From: Sphingomonas sp. ERG5
Lineage (GTDB): Bacteria; Pseudomonadota; Alphaproteobacteria; Sphingomonadales; Sphingomonadaceae
DNA: 64,000 bases
Reading direction: 5' to 3'
Assembly (NCBI RefSeq): GCF_000803065.1
Contig: NZ_JSXI01000059.1
Coordinates: forward strand, 62,001-126,000
Shown here: in pieces, positions 55,766 to 63,611 of the stretch
How the letters are laid out: each line of letters begins with the position of its first letter
Position numbering within the stretch: position 1 is the first letter of the stretch
Notes under the pieces: model-generated
Database searches by the model: none
What the model saw: only the letters and a program-made list of their open reading frames with translations
Told to the model about the DNA's origin: nothing
Program-made: the position numbers and the translations under genes

Positions 55766-58252
55766 ATGCGACATGATTCACGCTTCCGCCGGCATCTGCT
55801 TCTGGGCGGCGCCCTGCTGGCCATGACGGCGTCGCCGGCGTTCGCGGACGAGAAGCCCGCGAACGATGCCGTGGCGATCGATACCGCACCTGCGGCGGAT
55901 ACGCCGGCAGCGGAGAGCGAGGGCGGGCAGCTCGACGATATCGTCGTGACCGCGACCAAGCGCGAGACCAACCTGCAGAAGACGCCGATCGCCATCGCGG
56001 TGCTGAGCACGCAGGCGCTTCAGGATCGCCATGTCCAGAGCTTGTACGACCTTGCCGACGGCGCCGTTCCCAGTTTGCGAGTCGCGACCTTCGAAGCGCG
56101 CCAGACCGCGCTGACCATCGGCATTCGCGGCATCGTGCCGCTCGACGCCAACCAGCCCGCGCGCGAGCAGGGCGTCGGCATCTATATCGACGGCGTCTAT
56201 CTCGGTCGTCAGCACGGCCTGAACGCGGCGCTGTTCGATGTCGAGCGCATCGAAGTGCTGAAGGGCCCGCAGGGCTCGTTGTTCGGCCGCAATACCGAGG
56301 GCGGCGCACTCAGCATCGTCACCAAGGCACCGAGCGGCATATTCGGTGGCAGCATTTCCGCCGGTGCCGGTAATTATGGCAGCCATAGCGGGCAGATCCA
56401 TCTCGACTTGCCCGAAGTCGCCAATGTTAGCGTCAAGCTCGACGCGATCGAGCAATATCAGGGCGCGACCACCAAGAACCCGCTCGCCGGCCAGACCGGC
56501 TGGAATTATTATGACCGCTACGGCTTCCGTGCCGCGGCGCGATGGAAGCCCTTCGAGGGTTTCACGGCGGATTTCTCGTATGACATGGGCCATGACTCCA
56601 ACTCGGCATTCTACAGCCAGTTGTTGAATTACAATCCGAACCATTGCGCGGGCACCGTCGCCGGCACCGGCGTGAATACCCCCGCCGCGTCGCAGCCGCA
56701 GTGCATCCTGCCCGGCACAAATCCCGCCAACTTCTCCGGCACGGTCAAGGGGCTGCCGCCGGCCGTGGTGATCAATGGCACCACACGGATGAAGGTTGCC
56801 GATATCGGCGTGCCGCAACAGCCGAGCATCGACAAGACGCATGGCTATACCGCCAATCTGAAATGGGCCGTGGCGCCGTGGGTCGAGCTGCGCTCGATCA
56901 CCGCGTGGCGCGACGTCAGCTCAAATCAGTGGGATAATAGTGGTGGTGCGCATCGTCCGCCGGTGGCTGGCATTGGCTGCACGGGAACGAGCTGCAACTT
57001 CAGCCGCTACAGCCTGGCCGATCTCTATCAGCATCAGTTCAGCCAGGAACTCCAGGCGGTCGGCCATTTCGACAAGATCGATTATGCAGTGGGCGCCTAT
57101 TATTTCAACGAAACCGCAAGTGACGATGCGGCGACGCCGAGCTCCAACAAGTTCGACGCGACAGGCACCACCGTTACGATCCTCGATCCCTGCACGGGGT
57201 CTGCCGGTTTCGGGTCACTGCCGAGCTGCCGCTCGATCGACCGCGCCAGCATCGCCCATGCCAAGAGCTATGCGGTTTATGGCCAGGCGACCTATTCGCC
57301 GATCGACACGCTGCACTTCACGGTTGGCGGTCGCGGCACTTGGGACGAGAAGAACGGCGCGCTGTACAAGGTCAACAACATCCCGCGTCCCTATACGTTT
57401 GAGCAGAAGACCAGCCGCTTCAATCCGACGGCGATCATTGCCTGGGATGCGGCTGACGGGATCAATCTCTACGCCAAATATGCCACTGGCTATCGCGGTG
57501 GCGGTGCGAGCTCGCGCTCGGTGACCTATCGCGAGTTCGGCCCGGAAGATGCGAAGTCATATGAAATCGGCGCCAAGACCGAATTCTTCGACCATCGCGT
57601 CCGGTTGAACCTTGCGGGCTACATCATGAATCGCACGGGCAGCCAGATCGACTTCAGTTCGGTGTCGTTCGACGCGATCACCGGCACGAGCCGCAACACG
57701 ATCGAAACGGTCAACGCACCGGGCAATACCAAGATCCGTGGTGTCGAGGCCGACCTGACGGTCAATCCGTTCCGCGGCCTGACGCTGAGCGGTTCCTATG
57801 CCTATACCTACACCAAGATTCCGCCGGTGCTGAACCCATTCACTGGCGTGATGCAGAACGTCTATATCGTGTTCACGCCACGCAATGCGGCGAGTGGCGC
57901 GATCGACTATGCGGCGCCGCTTGGCGGGATGACGCTGAAGTTCCACGTCGATGCCAACTACGCGGATGCGACCCAGACGTTCGACCAATATGCGACCAAG
58001 AACGACTCGTCGTTCATCGTCAATGGCCGGATTGCACTGGCCGATATCGAGCTGGGTGGTGGCAGCAACAAGCTGACCCTCTCGGTATGGGCGCGCAATT
58101 TGCTCAACGAACAATATGTCTATCGCCGCGACCCGTCGAACAGCCTGGGGGGATTGGGCGCCACGACAAGCAGCGTCAACAATATCCTGGGTGACTACGG
58201 CAACTTCAACGCGCCGCGCACGTTCGGCGCGGAGGCCGCGATCAAGTTCTGA
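55766..58252 (+). CDS. TonB-dependent receptor
   Basis: The 828-residue outer-membrane protein has a signal peptide (HLLLGGALLAMTASPAFADE), a TonB-box-like segment near LDDIVVTATKRETNLQKTPI, the plug domain (GVGIYIDGVYLGRQHG and LKGPQGSLFGRNTEGGALSI), and a 22-strand barrel ending in a C-terminal Phe (AEAAIKF). It takes up a ligand such as a siderophore, glycan or other carbon source using TonB energy. The ligand cannot be named. The upstream region has a palindrome that may be its operator. Confidence 0.93.
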   Translation: MRHDSRFRRHLLLGGALLAMTASPAFADEKPANDAVAIDTAPAADTPAAESEGGQLDDIVVTATKRETNLQKTPIAIAVLSTQALQDRHVQSLYDLADGAVPSLRVATFEARQTALTIGIRGIVPLDANQPAREQGVGIYIDGVYLGRQHGLNAALFDVERIEVLKGPQGSLFGRNTEGGALSIVTKAPSGIFGGSISAGAGNYGSHSGQIHLDLPEVANVSVKLDAIEQYQGATTKNPLAGQTGWNYYDRYGFRAAARWKPFEGFTADFSYDMGHDSNSAFYSQLLNYNPNHCAGTVAGTGVNTPAASQPQCILPGTNPANFSGTVKGLPPAVVINGTTRMKVADIGVPQQPSIDKTHGYTANLKWAVAPWVELRSITAWRDVSSNQWDNSGGAHRPPVAGIGCTGTSCNFSRYSLADLYQHQFSQELQAVGHFDKIDYAVGAYYFNETASDDAATPSSNKFDATGTTVTILDPCTGSAGFGSLPSCRSIDRASIAHAKSYAVYGQATYSPIDTLHFTVGGRGTWDEKNGALYKVNNIPRPYTFEQKTSRFNPTAIIAWDAADGINLYAKYATGYRGGGASSRSVTYREFGPEDAKSYEIGAKTEFFDHRVRLNLAGYIMNRTGSQIDFSSVSFDAITGTSRNTIETVNAPGNTKIRGVEADLTVNPFRGLTLSGSYAYTYTKIPPVLNPFTGVMQNVYIVFTPRNAASGAIDYAAPLGGMTLKFHVDANYADATQTFDQYATKNDSSFIVNGRIALADIELGGGSNKLTLSVWARNLLNEQYVYRRDPSNSLGGLGATTSSVNNILGDYGNFNAPRTFGAEAAIKF

Positions 58253-58261
58253 TCCTTTGTG

Positions 58262-58390
58262 CCACCGCCCACCCCCTTTGGAGGGGATGGGCGGTGGAAG
58301 AGTTCCTTCTGCCAACTTCCGTTCGTCTCGAGCGGCGTCGAGAAACAAGCCGGGTTGCCGGTTGTGTTGCTTGATTGCGCTCGAGACGGA
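58262..58390. repeat. BIME-like pair of inverted repeats after the TonB receptor
   Basis: CCACCGCCCA and TGGGCGGTGG (58262-58297) form a 10-bp stem around CCCC/GGGG. A second pair, CGTCTCGAGCG near 58324 and CGCTCGAGACG near 58378, forms another inverted repeat. The first could stop RNA polymerase or protect the mRNA end. The second resembles TCGAG-type palindromic elements of alphaproteobacteria. Confidence 0.6.
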
Positions 58391-58567
58391 CGGATTTTTT
58401 GTGTCGGCACCCTTGGGGCCTCGTCCTTTCTCCATTCGACCTGAGCAGAAGCACCTTGGTCTGATCCGATCCATTTGTGCGTGCGGCGCCCGACGGCGAT
58501 CGGTATGCCTCACGCGTCAAAATCTCTCTGAGTCCCACGCCCTGAAGTATCATGTATTCCAATATAA

Positions 58568-58772
58568 GTATCTGATATGTATAATATATTATTGGAGGCT
58601 GAGGCGGGGCGGCCGTGGGGATATGTTACATTCCGGTGTAACATATCTCCCGCCCCCGTTTTCCTCAGTCGCGTCGTCGCAGCGATTCAACCATGACGCA
58701 GAAACCGCCAAGGCATCCCTATGCCGGAATTTATGCCGGCTCGCTCTTTCTCGGTGTCGAAACAGGATTCCA
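58568..58772 (+). repeat. Dispersed intergenic palindromic repeat, copy C
   Basis: Third copy of the family (others 17951-18155 and 40345-40567). It has the AT-rich block (TATCTGATATGTATAATATA), the palindrome GATATGTTACA (58620-58630), TTCCGG, TGTAACATATC (58637-58647), then GCGATTCAACC near 58682, and GCCGGCTCGCTCTTTC to CGAAACAGGATTCC ending near 58772. It sits in the convergent gap after the TonB receptor. The CAGGATT end faces the histidine kinase stop about 50 bp away. Confidence 0.82.
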
Positions 58773-58822
58773 CAGCGCTCCCGGCGCAAAGTCCTCGCGC
58801 ACCAGCAGAGACCGGGCATGTT

Positions 58823-60184
58823 TCATGATGCCGCTCGATGCTCCAATGGCAGCTCGACAACCGCACGCAACCCCGGCCCGGCATCGCCCAGTGTCAGCGT
58901 GCCATGATGCAGTCGTGCAATCGCATCGACCAGGGTCAGGCCAAGCCCCTGGCCGTCGGGCTTGTCGGGCGCCTCGAGCCGCCCGAAGCGCCGGATCACC
59001 GCCTCGTGCCGGTCGGCCGGAATGCCTGGCCCGTCATCGGCGACGATCATGCGCACGGCATGCGCGCTTCTTTCCAGCGCCAGGTCGATCCGGCTCCCCG
59101 GCGGGGCGTGGCGGATCGCATTTTCGACCAGATTAACGAGCAGCTGGCGTAACAGATTGATATCGCCACGGATCGTCGTCGCCGGGATTGCGCCAATGAT
59201 CAGGCTGCGTCCCGCATCTTCCGCCACAACCTGCAGCGATTGGGCCACTTCCTCCGCCAGCGCGGCGAGATCGACCGGGGCAAAACGCTCGCGGCGATGA
59301 CCGCCCTCGATTTCCCATAGCCGTAACAGGCTGGAGAACAGGTCGAGCAACTGGTCGGTCTGCGCCAGCGCATCGTCGATCTCGCCTTGCAGCGGATTGC
59401 CCTCGGCATGCCGGGCCATCGCCGCGATCTGGCCACGGAGCCGGGCGAGGGGGCTTTTCAGTTCGTGCGTCACGTCGCGGGCGGCATGTTTGACGTTCAC
59501 CATCAGCTCGTCGATGCGGTCGAGCATGCGGTTGAAGGCAGCCGCCTGGCGATCGAACTCGCTGCGCGTTCCATCGAGCGGCACGCGGCTGTGCAGGTCG
59601 CCGGCGATCACGGCATCGACCGTGCGCTGCATGGCGCGCATCCGCCCGCCGATCGCCAGCGCAATGCCCATCGCGCCCCCGATCACGATCAGCGCGGTGA
59701 CGCCCAGCCCGATCAGCTGCGTATTGGCGAGCAGCCGGTCGAATGCGACCACTTCGTCATTGTCCGACACCACCACCAGCGTGCCGGCGCCGGCCACGGA
59801 ACGGACCAGCGCCCGGCCATGCGCGACGCCATCGACCTGCGCTTCCTCGCCGAAGTTCGAATAACCCGTCGGCAAAGGCCGGTGCGGCCGGAGCGTGCCG
59901 GCCAGCCGCCGTCCCGAATTGTCGGTGAGCAGATAATAGAGATCGGCCGTGTCGTGATTGCCTTGTGCAGCGTCGATGCGCGCGACCATCGCCGTCAGAT
60001 CGCCGTCCAGGCCGGCGATCGTTGCGGCCTCGCCGGCCAGGCGCCGATCAACCTCATGCTCCAATGCGTTATGAGCGATGGTATAGTTGGCGGCGCGAAC
60101 GGCAATCAACGCGATCAGGAACAGTGCGACGAAGATCGCCAGGATGGCGCGCAAGGAGCGGGGACGGAAGGCGCGGGGCCGCAC
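58823..60184 (-). CDS. Sensor histidine kinase with HAMP domain
   Basis: The 453-residue kinase has a membrane segment at about 12-30, a periplasmic sensor region, a second segment near 155-175 (LIGLGVTALIVIGGAMGIAL), a HAMP linker, the phospho-acceptor HAARDVTHELKSPLARLRGQ, the N box QLLVNLVENAIRHAPPG, and the G boxes VADDGPGIPADRHE and GLGLTLVDAI. It is a class I kinase. It starts with GTG one base after the response regulator stop, so the two are one operon. The neighbouring TonB receptor is a plausible but unproven target. Confidence 0.92.
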   Translation of the reverse strand: MRPRAFRPRSLRAILAIFVALFLIALIAVRAANYTIAHNALEHEVDRRLAGEAATIAGLDGDLTAMVARIDAAQGNHDTADLYYLLTDNSGRRLAGTLRPHRPLPTGYSNFGEEAQVDGVAHGRALVRSVAGAGTLVVVSDNDEVVAFDRLLANTQLIGLGVTALIVIGGAMGIALAIGGRMRAMQRTVDAVIAGDLHSRVPLDGTRSEFDRQAAAFNRMLDRIDELMVNVKHAARDVTHELKSPLARLRGQIAAMARHAEGNPLQGEIDDALAQTDQLLDLFSSLLRLWEIEGGHRRERFAPVDLAALAEEVAQSLQVVAEDAGRSLIIGAIPATTIRGDINLLRQLLVNLVENAIRHAPPGSRIDLALERSAHAVRMIVADDGPGIPADRHEAVIRRFGRLEAPDKPDGQGLGLTLVDAIARLHHGTLTLGDAGPGLRAVVELPLEHRAAS

Positions 60185-60185
60185 T

Positions 60186-60863
60186 TCAGCCCTGATCGCT
60201 CAACCGGTAGCCGACGCCGCGGATCGTCTGGATCGGGTCACGCTCGCCGGGCAGGTTGATCTGTGCCCGCAGCCGCCGGATATAGGATTCGGCGATATTG
60301 GTGGTCGGCTCGAAATCATACTTCCAGACATTCTGGTACAACATCTGCCGTGTGACGACGCTGTTCGCATTACGCACCAGCTCGCACAGAACCTGGAATT
60401 CCAGCTTTTGCAGCTTGAGCACGCGGCCGGCGCGGATGGCGCGATACTTGACTTCGTTTACCTCGATATCACCTGCGGACATGATGCCGGAATCGCCCGT
60501 CCGCGCCGCGCGCCGCACAATCGCCCTGAGACGGGCGTCGATCTCCGCCGCCGCCGCTGGTTTGACGAGATAATCATCCGCCCCGGCATCGAGCCCGGTC
60601 AGTCTCTGGTCGAGATCGCCGAGCGCGGTCAGCATGATGATCGGCATGTCGATCCGGCGTTCGCGCAACAGCCGCGCTACCGCGACGCCATCGACATAGG
60701 GCAGCATCACGTCGAGCAGAATCGCATCGACCTTGTCATCCGTCGCTATCGCCAGCGCAGCACGTCCGTCCGGGGCGACGATCGTGTCGTGCCCCAGCTC
60801 CGCGAGATCGGCGACAAGCTGTTTCGCCGCGCGTTCGTCATCCTCGACGACAAGAAGTCGCAT
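60186..60863 (-). CDS. OmpR/PhoB-family response regulator
   Basis: The 225-residue regulator has a receiver domain with MRLLVVEDDERAAKQLVADL (acidic pocket), the phospho-Asp in ILLDVMLPYVDG, the conserved Thr in IIMLTALGDL, and Lys in YLVKPAAAAE, then a winged-helix DNA-binding domain with LELVRNANSVVTRQ-type sequence and IAESYIRRLRAQINLPGERD, ending GVGYRLSDQG. Its partner kinase lies immediately downstream. The start may be 60863 or 60866; 60863 starts directly at the conserved MRLLVVEDD. Confidence 0.92.
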   Translation of the reverse strand: MRLLVVEDDERAAKQLVADLAELGHDTIVAPDGRAALAIATDDKVDAILLDVMLPYVDGVAVARLLRERRIDMPIIMLTALGDLDQRLTGLDAGADDYLVKPAAAAEIDARLRAIVRRAARTGDSGIMSAGDIEVNEVKYRAIRAGRVLKLQKLEFQVLCELVRNANSVVTRQMLYQNVWKYDFEPTTNIAESYIRRLRAQINLPGERDPIQTIRGVGYRLSDQG

Positions 60864-60959
60864 CATGGCCGGCCTTGGTGTGAGTCGTGACCGGTGCAAT
60901 CCCATCTTTGCCGACAGGATTCAAATGAACTGTAGTGGCGTGCGCGCTGCGGCCGGTGC

Positions 60960-61217
60960 TTATTCCAGGACAGACTTACGCTGGCTCGCGAACCAACCCT
61001 GCACCATCGTTTCGACGTCCTCCACGCCAAGGCGCTCGCCGGCGCACTTGATCCACAGGGCGCTGCGTTCCGCCGCATCGCGAAAGCGCAGGCTGCGCGC
61101 CAGGATCATGATCGGCCCGCGCGCCAGTTCCGTGTCATGGCAGACCGTCGCCCCATCGACCTCGATATGGTCCAGCCGATAGAGAATCGCCTCTGCTCTC
61201 ATATCGGATACCGGCAT
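60960..61217 (-). CDS. Small protein of unknown function
   Basis: The 85-residue frame MPVSDMRAEAILYRLDHIEV looks coding: it has an alternating hydrophobic pattern, charged helices (RFRDAAERSALWIKCAGERL) and GGAGG at good spacing before the ATG at 61217. I do not recognise a domain. It lies between the response regulator gene and comM. It is short and may be a small regulator or an uncharacterised conserved protein. Confidence 0.6.
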   Translation of the reverse strand: MPVSDMRAEAILYRLDHIEVDGATVCHDTELARGPIMILARSLRFRDAAERSALWIKCAGERLGVEDVETMVQGWFASQRKSVLE

Positions 61218-61358
61218 TCAGCCTCCACGCGCTCGACCTCAAAGACTGAAGACGGAGCTGATCGGCAGGTTCCGCATCCATCCTGGCTGTAAAGAGGCGC
61301 GACCTATTCCGCTCCGCCACAAACCCGCTACCAATGGCGTCGCAGCGGGGAGGGGTGA

Positions 61359-62096
61359 ATGGTTTCGGTCGTATCGACGGTGGCGTATCTTGGGCTTGAG
61401 GCGCGCGCGGTCGAAGTGCAGGTGCAGCTCATTCCGGGTCTCCCCGCGTTCAACATTGTCGGGCTCGCCGACAAGGCGGTGGCGGAAAGCCGCGAGCGCG
61501 TGCGCGGCGCGATCGCGGCGATGGGCCTGTCGTTGCCGCCGAAGCGCATCGTCGCCAATCTCTCACCCGCCGATTTGCCCAAGGAAGGGTCGCATTTCGA
61601 CCTTGCGGTCGCTTTGGCCTTGCTCGGCGCGATGGGTGTGGTCGATGCCGAGACACTGGCCGACTATGTCGTGGTTGGCGAGCTTGGGCTCGACGCGCGG
61701 ATCGCGCCATCGCCCGGCGTGCTGCTTGCCGCGCTGCACGCCTCGGAGGCCGGCAAGGGCCTGATCTGCCCAGCCTCGCAAGGCGCGGAAGCGGCCTGGG
61801 CCGGGTCGATCCAGGTGATCGCCGCGCCCGACATCCTGTCGTTGCTCAACCATTTCAAGGGTCACGGCCTGTTGTCACCGCCCGAACCGGGCGAAGCCGA
61901 AGAGGCGATGCACGGCCCCGATCTGGCGCAGGTGAAGGGGCAGGAGACCGCCAAGCGCGCGCTGGAGATCGCCGCCGCCGGCGGGCACAATCTGCTGATG
62001 GTCGGCCCGCCCGGTGCGGGCAAATCGCTGATGGCGGCATGCCTCCCCGGCATCCTGCCGCCGCTCGACCCGGCGGAAGCACTCGGCATTATGTAG
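61359..62096 (+). pseudogene. comM: ComM/YifB-type AAA ATPase, broken by insertion
   Basis: The 245-codon frame starts MVSVVSTVAYLGLEARAVEV and has the YifB/ComM N-terminal domain (LSPADLPKEGSHFDLAVALA), the link VKGQETAKRALEIAAAGGHN and the Walker A segment MVGPPGAGKSLMA. A complete protein is about 500 residues; this one ends ALGIM-stop a few residues after LPPLDPAEAL, where relatives continue into the Walker B part. The remaining sequence is IS DNA. ComM helicases help recombine transforming DNA, so transformation may be lost. The GGGGAGGGG ribosome site supports the start. The other half must lie beyond the window. Confidence 0.9.
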
Positions 62097-62150
62097 CAAT
62101 TGCACCAAGGCGAGTACAGACGTAATCGTATACGATGCGTATGCTACCGT

Positions 62151-62585
62151 ATGACAAACTACATGGTAGAGGGGCTTGCGAAGAAGCGAGCCGAGGTCGC
62201 AGGCGAGCTGGAACGAGCGCAGGAGTTGCTTGGCAAACTTGCCAAGGACCTAGAGCATATCGACGCCACGCTACGGATCATCGCCCCTGATCTGGCGATA
62301 GAGACGATCAAGCCCAAGGCGTTCCGTCCCCCGGCTGACTGGAGCAAGCGCGGCCAGATGACGCGCATGGTTCTGGATATCCTGCGCACCGCTCGCCAGC
62401 CCATGACCACGCGAGAGATAGCCGAACGGATGGTTGTGGAGCGCGGCATCGCAGCCACGCCTGACACGCTCAACAGCATGGGGCGGCGTGTGGCCTGCGC
62501 GCTGCGTCGCCAGCGTGAACTAGGCCATGCCACCTCTACCGAGGGAGAGGCCGGGTTCTGGCAGTTATGGACGTTGGCAAGATAG
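62151..62585 (+). CDS. IS passenger protein with coiled-coil and winged-helix-like parts
   Basis: The 144-residue protein MTNYMVEGLAKKRAEVAGEL has a charged heptad-like N-terminal helix (about residues 5-45, EVAGELERAQELLGKLAKDL) and a C-terminal region (GQMTRMVLDILRTARQPMTT, REIAERMVVERG) that resembles a winged-helix DNA-binding domain. It is inside the insertion element next to the comM break. It may regulate or aid transposition. The start codon is uncertain (62151 or 62163) because no clear ribosome site is present. Confidence 0.7.
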   Translation: MTNYMVEGLAKKRAEVAGELERAQELLGKLAKDLEHIDATLRIIAPDLAIETIKPKAFRPPADWSKRGQMTRMVLDILRTARQPMTTREIAERMVVERGIAATPDTLNSMGRRVACALRRQRELGHATSTEGEAGFWQLWTLAR

Positions 62586-62674
62586 CTCCAAAGCTGAAGT
62601 AATTCGGCTTGGAGCGTATGCCGTGAAGCGATAATCTCGACCCATCGAGAACGTGCTTGAGACATGCGCCGGAA

Positions 62675-62704
62675 GGGTCGGGAGGAAACTCCCGGCCCTT
62701 TTTC
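62675..62704 (+). terminator. Intrinsic terminator after the first passenger gene
   Basis: GGGTCGGGAG and CTCCCGGCCC form a 10-bp stem (one G-T pair) with a GAAA loop, followed by TTTTT. It ends the rightward transcript from the passenger gene and perhaps from comM. Confidence 0.85.
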
Positions 62705-62848
62705 GGATTTCCATTACGCTCGCAAGCGTGGTATGGGCATACGCCCGCGTGTATCAGACGCGGGCGCAGAGGCCGATTTCGTGACGCAAGATTGAGCTAC
62801 GGTTTTTTCATGTGCCACCTCCCAGACCGTCTGGTTTTCGGTCCATCC

Positions 62849-63448
62849 TTACTTAGCTGCTTCAAAGAGACCGGGGGGCGTCACTCCCCCGGTTTCACCT
62901 TGCGGTGAACTTGGTTCCGCCCATGGGGGCGGCAAATCTTCGATACGGTACCAGCGGCCGTCACGGCGCCTGAACTTCCGCCCGATATTCTCAAAATGCC
63001 TAAGGCGATTGTAAACGGAGCGCACCCCAATGCGCCCGTCAATCTCCAGCACCGCCACCTCGACTTCAGGTGTCGTCATTCCCGGCTGCGCTTCTAGAGC
63101 GAGATCTAATGCGCTATCCAAAATACCCTTCGGCGCGCGCGGCGTCGGCGTGGGCTGCTCCGCCAAGGACCTGACCGCCTTGGGTGTCTCAGGCTCTGAT
63201 TCTGGCTTTCCCGCTTCTAATTCTACCCCTTTTGGCATCTCTGCCTCCGTAGGGCGAGCCGAAGCAGCGGAAGGCGCTGCCATGCTCTGCGCAGCCGACA
63301 TAATGTCGGCGACGGCAGCTGCGTAGCCATCGGCATACCCAGCCGCACGCCCTGCTCCATGGCCCTCCTCGTAAACGCGCTTAATAGCAGCGTTCAGCGC
63401 CTCCTCTATGGGCTTGGCCACCTCTGCAATGTTGATCGTGACGGCCAT
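62849..63448 (-). CDS. IS passenger protein with helical N-terminus and winged-helix-like C-terminus
   Basis: The 199-residue protein MAVTINIAEVAKPIEEALNA has an alanine-rich helical part, an acidic and proline-rich linker (about residues 65-105), and a C-terminal segment ILDSALDLALEAQPGMTTPE and SVYNRLRHFENIGRKFRRRD that looks like a winged helix. It is inside the insertion element, between the first passenger gene and the transposase, on the transposase strand. The exact role is unknown; a DNA-binding accessory of the element is the simplest reading. Confidence 0.72.
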   Translation of the reverse strand: MAVTINIAEVAKPIEEALNAAIKRVYEEGHGAGRAAGYADGYAAAVADIMSAAQSMAAPSAASARPTEAEMPKGVELEAGKPESEPETPKAVRSLAEQPTPTPRAPKGILDSALDLALEAQPGMTTPEVEVAVLEIDGRIGVRSVYNRLRHFENIGRKFRRRDGRWYRIEDLPPPWAEPSSPQGETGGVTPPGLFEAAK

Positions 63449-63611
63449 AGTGGGTTCCTACGCCCAGATGGGCGAACTCGGTATATCCCACTTATATCCG
63501 ATTCGTGGGCTCCTGCATAGCCCGTTCTCATATCACGAACGCAGTCACACACTGTTCCACTTTTGTTCACGTCAAGTGCTTGGTAAGTGAAGCGCGTAAT
63601 GAAATGGGGGT

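Noticed and set aside
62865..62895. GC-rich hairpin near the end of the second passenger gene
   Set aside because: It lies inside the coding sequence and its stem is explained by glycine and proline codons; there is no T run at the right place for the minus strand.
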